Shown here: piece by piece, positions 32,763 through 38,184 of the stretch
Numbering within the stretch: the stretch's first letter is position 1
Layout: every line of letters starts with the position of its first letter
DNA from: Planctomycetota bacterium
GTDB lineage: Bacteria > Planctomycetota > Phycisphaerae > WQYP01
Assembly (NCBI GenBank): GCA_021851715.1
Contig: JAJZCR010000029.1
Span: 1-38,184 of the forward strand
DNA length: 38,184 bases
Direction: 5' to 3'
Position numbers and translations under genes: made by a program
Notes under the pieces: model-generated
Database searches by the model: none
Seen by the model: only the letters and a program-made list of their open reading frames with translations
Told to the model about the DNA's origin: nothing

Positions 32763-32802
32763 CTTGGTAAAAGGGCTGCTGCTTAATATGGAGATTATCC
32801 CC

Positions 32803-35800
32803 ATGACTGTTGAAGGAAATGACCACGGAAATCAGACCATGCCGACGTCCATAGCCGTAACCCCCACGGCGGAACCGTCGGCCTTCGGTACCGGTATGAC
32901 CCGGCGAAACTTTTTATTGTTGATGCAGTTGGCGGGGCTGGCAGTGGCGGGCAGCCATGCTGCGGGTCAGATGATGACCGGCAGGAGGATGGGGGATTTT
33001 GATGATGTGTTTGGTGTTCACCCTGAGGCACGTATCCACCAATATGCGGCCGTGCTGACGAAGTCCAGCCATCCGGGATGCATTTTTTACCATGGTGAAA
33101 CCCCGCACTTGACGTTTCAACTGCAGAACCTGGGCAAAAAAAGGATTAAATGCCGTGGCAAGCTGGACATTATCGCCTATGGTACCCGCGGCATTGCCGG
33201 CAATATCTGGGTGCCGCAGGTCTACAAGATTAAAGACGTTAGCTCGATACCCATAGACGTAGATATGCCAGGCGGCAATGGTTTTCAGGATATTACGCTG
33301 GAGGTCCCCCTTCCTGCGATCAATGGCGGTTATTCGCTGGTGGTAGACCTGGGGCAATTCGGCCGGCGCATGTTGACCAGCGTGGTTCGGACTTTCCGGC
33401 TGGATCATCTTCCGCGGGCGCAATATCCACAGCAATCGCTGGATAATGTGACGCCTCCGGTGCTGGAGCGACTGGGAATCCAGGCGATTCGCTATGACAT
33501 CGGATATTGGTGGTCGGGCGGGAACGGCTACGCCCAGCAACTGCGCCAACTGGAGACGAGCCTGCGGGAATTGCATAAGCACAAGATCACGTGCTTGCTG
33601 GAGATCGGCGCGGGCACAGCCCCGCAGCCACTGGGTATGCCCAGGCCGCATTTAACGGCTAAGGGGATGATGGAAGGCGGAAAGTGCGATTATGCGTGGC
33701 TGCCGCAATATGACGAAGATTACAAAAAGTTTGTTTATCATTTAGCCAGTAATTATGGGTGGCCCAAGGGTCCCATCACCGCGTTTGGCTTATGGAATGA
33801 GCCGTGGGAGGGAAGGTCCATCAGCGGCTGGCAGGCGGATATGCTGCGTTATCGCGAGCTCTATAAGCTGATGGGCGATGCCATTTTTGCCGCCCGGGAC
33901 AAGGCGGGGGTGGAAGTGCTGCTGGGCGGGGCCTGCTCATCTATGAACGCATGGGACAAACTTTTCCCTGAAGGGTTGGAGAACAGCCCGTTTTGGCCGC
34001 AATATTTTGACTTCTGTTCGATACATTATCAGGGTTTGGGGTCTCCCTGCCTGTATCGTCAATGGGATCAGCGGAAGTTTTATCAGGGCCGTGTGAAGGT
34101 GTGGGACACGGAAAGCTGGGTGGCCAATACGGACGACCGGGTCGCTGGCGTGCTGGCGAGCAATCGTGCGGCAGGCTATGACCGGTCCATGGGAATCTTT
34201 TATGGCAACGTGATCGGCGGCGTGGCCAATGGACAGTTGCACTCCATCACCATCCGCACGGAAAAAGGGAACAAGAATATTACCCAGCCGCCCTTCGCCT
34301 GGTCCACAGCGGCGTCCCTGTGCGCGGTGCAGCACTTTCTCGGGGAGCGGCAATTTAAAGAAATTCTGTTTCAATATGGGTTGCCATGGGTTTATGTTTT
34401 CGACGGCTTAAACGGGAAGCAAGAAGACGGCACGGTGGTAGTGCTCGGTGATTTATCGGTGATGAACGGCGACAATCCGGATCGTATCCCGTATCGGACA
34501 GTCCGCAGTCTGCATGAAGTGCAGGCTAAAGCCAAGTTGCGACATGAACTCTCTGCACTGCCGGCGGACGCGACGGCCCAGCGGGCCAGTTTGGAAAAGG
34601 CACTGCAGGAGCCGATGGCGTGGGAGGATGTGCGGATGATTCTCCAGGCTCCGGGAACTGAGTTCTCTCTTCACGACTACTACGGTAACGCAGTGCCAGC
34701 GGAAAATGGGCAGATTACTATTCCCCTCAATACCAATGGTTATTTTCTCCGCGCCAGCGGCAAACCTGGTTCGTTTGCGGCACTGGTTGCCGCGCTTAGA
34801 TCGAGCCGCATCGAAGGACTGACCCCGGTGGAAATTATTGCCCATGATTTTACCGCGCCCATCAGCACCCGACCGGTCATGACGGTGGTCATCAACAATG
34901 TGCTCAATCGGGCCATCAGCGGCGTTTTGTCGGTTAGTATAAAAGGCCTGCAAATGGCAGGTCCCGTGCCGGTAAGCCTGGCACCGCACCAACACAAAAG
35001 TGTGGCACTGCACGTTACCGGCGGAACGGACGCCCCGGCTAATCTTTATCCGCTGGCGATTAAGTTTGACGCCGGTAAGGATGGTGTGGCCCTGCAATAC
35101 GATACGATGAGAGTGAATTTCATCAGCCGCAAAACCATTAAAGTTGACGGCGATTTAGCGGACTGGGAAGGTGTTTTGCCGCAGACCATACAGACCCGGG
35201 AAGCGGCGCATGAATCGCTGACGGAGGCGGCGTGGCTGCCGATGAAAGCGTTTGCGCCGGGCCAGGCGGGTGGCGTGGCCACCACGTACCTGGCTTATGA
35301 TGACGACTATTTCTATTTCGCGGCCAAAGTGGCCGACGATGCCGCATGCGCCGGAACCTGGCGCTTTGCGGATCAGGAAAAATATGCCCACGAGTGTTTT
35401 TATCCGGAAACCTCGCGCCGGGTGCAGGTGAATAAATCCTTGCGGATGGTCGAAAAAATTCAGGCGGCAGCGCCCGGGGAAACCTGGGCGCTGGAGCGCC
35501 CCGACGGCCACGGGCGCATCAATGGCCAATGGCAGGATGATCCGGCCGTTAATGCGCTCGCGTTTGCCATGGATTTCGATATCCCCGCGGATAGGCCCGA
35601 ACAGGTGGCCATTTATATACCGCCGCACAATTTTGCGCCCCAGGGACAGGTGCTGGAACTGATCGATCGGGAAAATCACCGGATTTTGAGCCGGCAGTCG
35701 ATCGGCCGCTTGTATCAGGGCGTTTACGCAGTTTATGTTTTGCGTGGAAAGATGCGTATTGTGGTGCAGGCCGCGGGCAACTGGTACAGTTCCCGGGTGG

Positions 35801-36561
35801 GAGGCCTGTTTTTTGATACGGTGGCCGCCGGCGCCAAAACCGGATTCGTGCGGTGGGATTACAAAACCAGCGGCAACTGGAAGGGTAAATATGGCACCGG
35901 CGGCTATAACGTCATCGGAACGCCTCCCAAGTACCCGCCGCACGTAACTGTTACAACGCCGCAGCATACCGCGATGCAAACGTTGGACTGGCCTGAGGGC
36001 GTACGGCGTTTCACCTATCGCCGAAATCCGGTTACGCCGGGATGCGGGTCGCCCATGGACAACATTCAGATTGCCTTCAATGCGGTTCCTGGCGAGGAAA
36101 AAAAACAGTGGATTACGAACTTGCCGGGCCGCCCGCCGAAATTTATCTGGTATAAAGACACCGATTATGAATATTCCTTAAATCTGGTGGCGGAAAAATA
36201 TGGCGGCGGAACGGAAATCTGGCGGATGCTGGTTCCGGGGATGCCGCCGAAAAACTTTTTTCCGCGGCAGCCGAAAAGTCCGTGGGATGGGGCGGTCACG
36301 GACGGCAAGTTGGTCATTAAGTATGTGGGTAACACGCGGCTGGTGGAATGTGCGATTCCGTGGAAGGAAATTCCGGATGTACACAAGCTGATGCTCGCGG
36401 GTAAGCCTGTGAAATTCACCTGCCGGGTCAACCGGGTCGGAGGCGGTCCCCTCATGGAACTGCCGATGCATCGGCTGGCCTCCCGCGTGAACACGCCGGC
36501 TCTGGATGCCCAATGGGAACCGCACTGGGCCAATGAGCTTGCCTTTGGCTGGGAAAAGTAA
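32803..36561 (+). CDS. Tat-exported glycoside hydrolase (clan GH-A) with CBM9-like C-terminal region
   Basis: This protein has 1252 residues from ATG 32803 (GGAG nine bases upstream). A twin-arginine signal is seen near residue 30: MTRRNFLLLMQLAGLAVAG. A beta domain precedes a TIM barrel (about 200-480) with IQAIRYDIGYWWSGG, FGLWNEPWEG carrying acid/base Glu333, and VWDTESWVA carrying nucleophile Glu437, 104 residues apart as expected for clan GH-A. From about 770 a carbohydrate-binding family 9/DOMON-like region begins (TIKVDGDLADWEG, TYLAYDDDYFYFAAKVADDA) and ends with LVIKYVGNTRLVECAIPWKE near the C-terminus. Export in folded form hints at a cofactor or metal. The exact family and substrate are not recognised. 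Confidence 0.82.
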   Translation: MTVEGNDHGNQTMPTSIAVTPTAEPSAFGTGMTRRNFLLLMQLAGLAVAGSHAAGQMMTGRRMGDFDDVFGVHPEARIHQYAAVLTKSSHPGCIFYHGETPHLTFQLQNLGKKRIKCRGKLDIIAYGTRGIAGNIWVPQVYKIKDVSSIPIDVDMPGGNGFQDITLEVPLPAINGGYSLVVDLGQFGRRMLTSVVRTFRLDHLPRAQYPQQSLDNVTPPVLERLGIQAIRYDIGYWWSGGNGYAQQLRQLETSLRELHKHKITCLLEIGAGTAPQPLGMPRPHLTAKGMMEGGKCDYAWLPQYDEDYKKFVYHLASNYGWPKGPITAFGLWNEPWEGRSISGWQADMLRYRELYKLMGDAIFAARDKAGVEVLLGGACSSMNAWDKLFPEGLENSPFWPQYFDFCSIHYQGLGSPCLYRQWDQRKFYQGRVKVWDTESWVANTDDRVAGVLASNRAAGYDRSMGIFYGNVIGGVANGQLHSITIRTEKGNKNITQPPFAWSTAASLCAVQHFLGERQFKEILFQYGLPWVYVFDGLNGKQEDGTVVVLGDLSVMNGDNPDRIPYRTVRSLHEVQAKAKLRHELSALPADATAQRASLEKALQEPMAWEDVRMILQAPGTEFSLHDYYGNAVPAENGQITIPLNTNGYFLRASGKPGSFAALVAALRSSRIEGLTPVEIIAHDFTAPISTRPVMTVVINNVLNRAISGVLSVSIKGLQMAGPVPVSLAPHQHKSVALHVTGGTDAPANLYPLAIKFDAGKDGVALQYDTMRVNFISRKTIKVDGDLADWEGVLPQTIQTREAAHESLTEAAWLPMKAFAPGQAGGVATTYLAYDDDYFYFAAKVADDAACAGTWRFADQEKYAHECFYPETSRRVQVNKSLRMVEKIQAAAPGETWALERPDGHGRINGQWQDDPAVNALAFAMDFDIPADRPEQVAIYIPPHNFAPQGQVLELIDRENHRILSRQSIGRLYQGVYAVYVLRGKMRIVVQAAGNWYSSRVGGLFFDTVAAGAKTGFVRWDYKTSGNWKGKYGTGGYNVIGTPPKYPPHVTVTTPQHTAMQTLDWPEGVRRFTYRRNPVTPGCGSPMDNIQIAFNAVPGEEKKQWITNLPGRPPKFIWYKDTDYEYSLNLVAEKYGGGTEIWRMLVPGMPPKNFFPRQPKSPWDGAVTDGKLVIKYVGNTRLVECAIPWKEIPDVHKLMLAGKPVKFTCRVNRVGGGPLMELPMHRLASRVNTPALDAQWEPHWANELAFGWEK

Positions 36562-36625
36562 CACGGGCAACTGAAGCATGGTTTAATGGTCGTGTTGGAT
36601 TAGTCTTAAAAATCAAGGAGTGGTT

Positions 36626-37087
36626 GTGGCGTTGCCTGACAAAACTATATTCTCCAACGGGATCAGCCTCCCTTTTGTGTGGCAAAATGAAAACTATTCA
36701 GGTTTGGGAGCGGTATCGGCCAACGGCGTGGCGCTTCGGAGTGCGGCACGTCCGATGTTTGTGGAAATTCGCAATCCGTGGGGCGTGCAACTCCTGGATT
36801 ACCGTCTGCAGGACTATTCCGAGGATAACTCCGGTGTACGCCTGACTTTTACCGCTTCCCGGGAGCAGCGGGGTATCATGGAATGGATGGTTCATAGTGT
36901 GCGGAACCGCTATATAACGGCGGACTGGACGAGTCCCGCCGCACCCGCGGAAGGCACCATATTGGAATTGATTCTGATACCTGTGACAAGACGAATTGCT
37001 GATCGAATATGGATCGGGTTCTCCTATCAATACAAGTATACAAGCAAAGATATTCCGATTTATAAAGTGCTGGATCGTGGCACCTGA
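36626..37087 (+). pseudogene. carbohydrate-active enzyme, N-terminal fragment ended by an in-frame TGA
   Basis: GTG 36626 follows AAGGAG (36615-36620). The fragment (about 153 codons) is a beta-rich N-terminal domain: ALPDKTIFSNGISLPFVWQN, PWGVQLLDYRLQDYSED and GIMEWMVHSVRNRYITADWT. It stops at TGA 37085-37087 after KVLDRGT. The same frame continues immediately as EPGGSMLGSEFWLRN without any shift, so the two parts were probably one gene broken by a nonsense mutation. Other genes in the window use TGA as a normal stop (for example 6238 and 19458). No signal peptide is evident. Confidence 0.7.
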
Positions 37088-37102
37088 GAACCCGGAGGCT
37101 CC

Positions 37103-38107
37103 ATGCTCGGGAGCGAATTCTGGCTGCGCAACTGCTTTGTGCCATCCCAGGTCCCGTTTACCGAAGAATCACAATTTTATTCCAGCGAATGGTATCTGCC
37201 CAGCGCTGCCAATCCTTCAGTTTTTCAGTTTCTGCCGCTGCAGACTGAATTACAGGGATTCACCTTTACCAGCGGTCCGGCCGGAACGCTGGTCACCTGG
37301 GCCACTCGCACGGCCCATATTCGATCGCTGTTTGAAAAACCGCGTGGCTGCGGGCAGATGGTTCACTGGCATGAGCATTGTAGCGATCTGGCAACTCAGT
37401 TCACCACATCGCCGATGGAAGTGCTCTGGCTGGCTGGCCCACTGGACCGGGTGGAGCGGCTGAATGTGTACCACGACATTCGCGAAACTGTTTTCAATCA
37501 TCTGCACAATCAGATAGGCATGAAGCGGCAGCGGGTATCTACCTACGGGTTGATGGAAGAATGGGGGGTGGCCGATCTGGATCGTTATCGCACGCAGGGT
37601 GCCGCCAAGCTGCTGGCGGCGGGCGTTAGAAAGATCGGACTGGCCAATCACTGTGCGAACAATATGAACGTTTGGGGCGTGAGCAACATGTGCTGCACGG
37701 TCGATTATAAAATTCCGGAAAGTGTCGGGGAAGATAAACTTCGGGCCTTATGCCAGTTTGTGCGGGGCGCTGGTGCCAAGGTGGAAATGTGGGGCAACAC
37801 GTCGTTATCTGTGCTGACGGAGATTTTTCGCAACCGAAATGGCAATGCGGATCGTATTCGATTTTTACCGGGGGAGGATTCTGTGGACCAGACCTTGGCC
37901 ACGGCCAAGGCCGCCTACGTACGCAACCCGTCCAACGCGATTGAGGCGGATCATTACACGCCCGTGTTTGCGGTGCTGAACCTGCGTGACCCGACGATTC
38001 GCGATTACTGGATGCGGCGATGGCGGGAATTTCATGATCGAATCGGCCTGGAGGGGAGAGATACTCTTAAATGTTGTGGACGGCGTAAAAGAGGCGGCGT
38101 AACCTAA
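37103..38107 (+). pseudogene. carbohydrate-active enzyme, C-terminal fragment truncated by an insertion
   Basis: This continues the frame of the upstream fragment. GGAGG four bases before ATG 37103 could allow re-initiation. The beta domain goes on (QFLPLQTELQGFTFTSGPAG) and a barrel-like part starts near RVSTYGLMEEWGVADLDRYR, with AAGVRKIGLANHC, AKVEMWGNTSLS and LRDPTIRDYWMRRWREFHDR, reminiscent of melibiase-type TIM barrels. After RIGLEG (about 38055) the sequence turns into low-similarity RDTLKCCGRRKRGGVT and a stop. This point coincides with the start of a probable insertion sequence, and the catalytic C-terminal half is missing. Family assignment is uncertain. Confidence 0.65.
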
Positions 38108-38184
38108 AGGTTGTCGTTCGATGTTTTTTTTAGGAGTACGCCACCATGGATAACAGTATGACCGAAAACATGAAATTGCCAAAC
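38056..38184 (+). mobile_element. left end of a probable insertion sequence
   Basis: The hydrolase reading frame loses its sense at about 38055. The following GAGATACTCTTAAATGTTGT could be a terminal inverted repeat. AACCT-AA-AGGTT (38101-38112) is a small hairpin, then a run of eight T and AGGAG (38132-38136) precede a new ATG at 38146. This layout is like the left end of an IS with its transposase gene. The family (IS256-like is my guess) cannot be fixed because the right end lies outside the window. Confidence 0.5.
38146..38184 (+). CDS. start of probable transposase (partial, 13 codons)
   Basis: ATG 38146, nine bases after AGGAG, encodes MDNSMTENMKLPN up to the window edge. That is too short for identification by homology. 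The call as transposase rests on the position right after the break in the hydrolase gene. Confidence 0.4.
   Translation, partial: MDNSMTENMKLPN

Noticed and set aside
37085..37125. TGA 37085 as a selenocysteine codon, with a short CCCG/CGGG hairpin downstream
   Set aside because: The hairpin has only four solid pairs and no bacterial SECIS loop features, and selenocysteine is not expected in this enzyme type. A nonsense mutation is simpler.
36626..38107. Alternative genetic code with TGA read as an amino acid
   Set aside because: Several intact genes in the window end in TGA (for example 6238, 19458 and 25269), so TGA is a normal stop.

Overview
The window looks like a chromosomal segment of a Planctomycetota bacterium, most likely of the Phycisphaerae type. 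This is inferred from the mix of features: tandem microcompartment vertex proteins, a hopanoid cyclase, several PEP-CTERM proteins paired with long-leader prepilin-like proteins, large secreted glycoside hydrolases, and dispersed GC-rich repeats that run into coding sequence. No 16S gene or taxonomic marker search was possible, so the assignment is only an inference.

Left third (1-13301) is mostly core genome. It holds the end of rpsL, then rpsG, the RNase P RNA gene with a clear terminator, and a polyprenyl-phosphate sugar-1-phosphate transferase. Next is a five-gene run of three EutN/CcmL-type microcompartment vertex proteins, a lysine-tailed small protein and a membrane protein, followed by a tandem-domain 6-pyruvoyl-tetrahydropterin synthase-like gene. 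On the opposite strand lie an ABC-2-type permease, acylphosphatase and squalene-hopene cyclase. RuvA-RuvB follow on the plus strand. A minus-strand hpf - EIIA(Ntr-like) - HPr group probably forms a small regulatory phosphotransfer and ribosome-hibernation unit.

Middle (13582-26420) is accessory. A cytoplasmic heparinase II/III-like protein is divergent from a GntR/LacI-chimera regulator. Then come two copies of a module made of promoter, structured 5' leader, PEP-CTERM gene, 160-nt conserved linker and prepilin-like gene. The two copies are separated by a tail-less PEP-CTERM relative, a repeat-rich stretch, a frameshifted HEPN/MNT toxin-antitoxin pair and a 165-bp element with 28-bp perfect inverted ends. 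The noncoding parts of the module are far better conserved than the proteins. This is the strongest candidate here for something undescribed.

Right third (26624-38184) is a same-strand glycan-degradation cluster: a lipoprotein-like clan GH-A candidate, a GH2 enzyme, and a Tat-exported clan GH-A enzyme with a CBM9-like C-terminal region. A fourth carbohydrate-active gene carries an in-frame TGA and is then cut off by what looks like the left end of an insertion sequence, whose transposase starts at the window edge. The regulator, the heparinase-like protein and these enzymes probably serve uptake and breakdown of one complex polysaccharide, while the PEP-CTERM/prepilin proteins would act at the cell surface.
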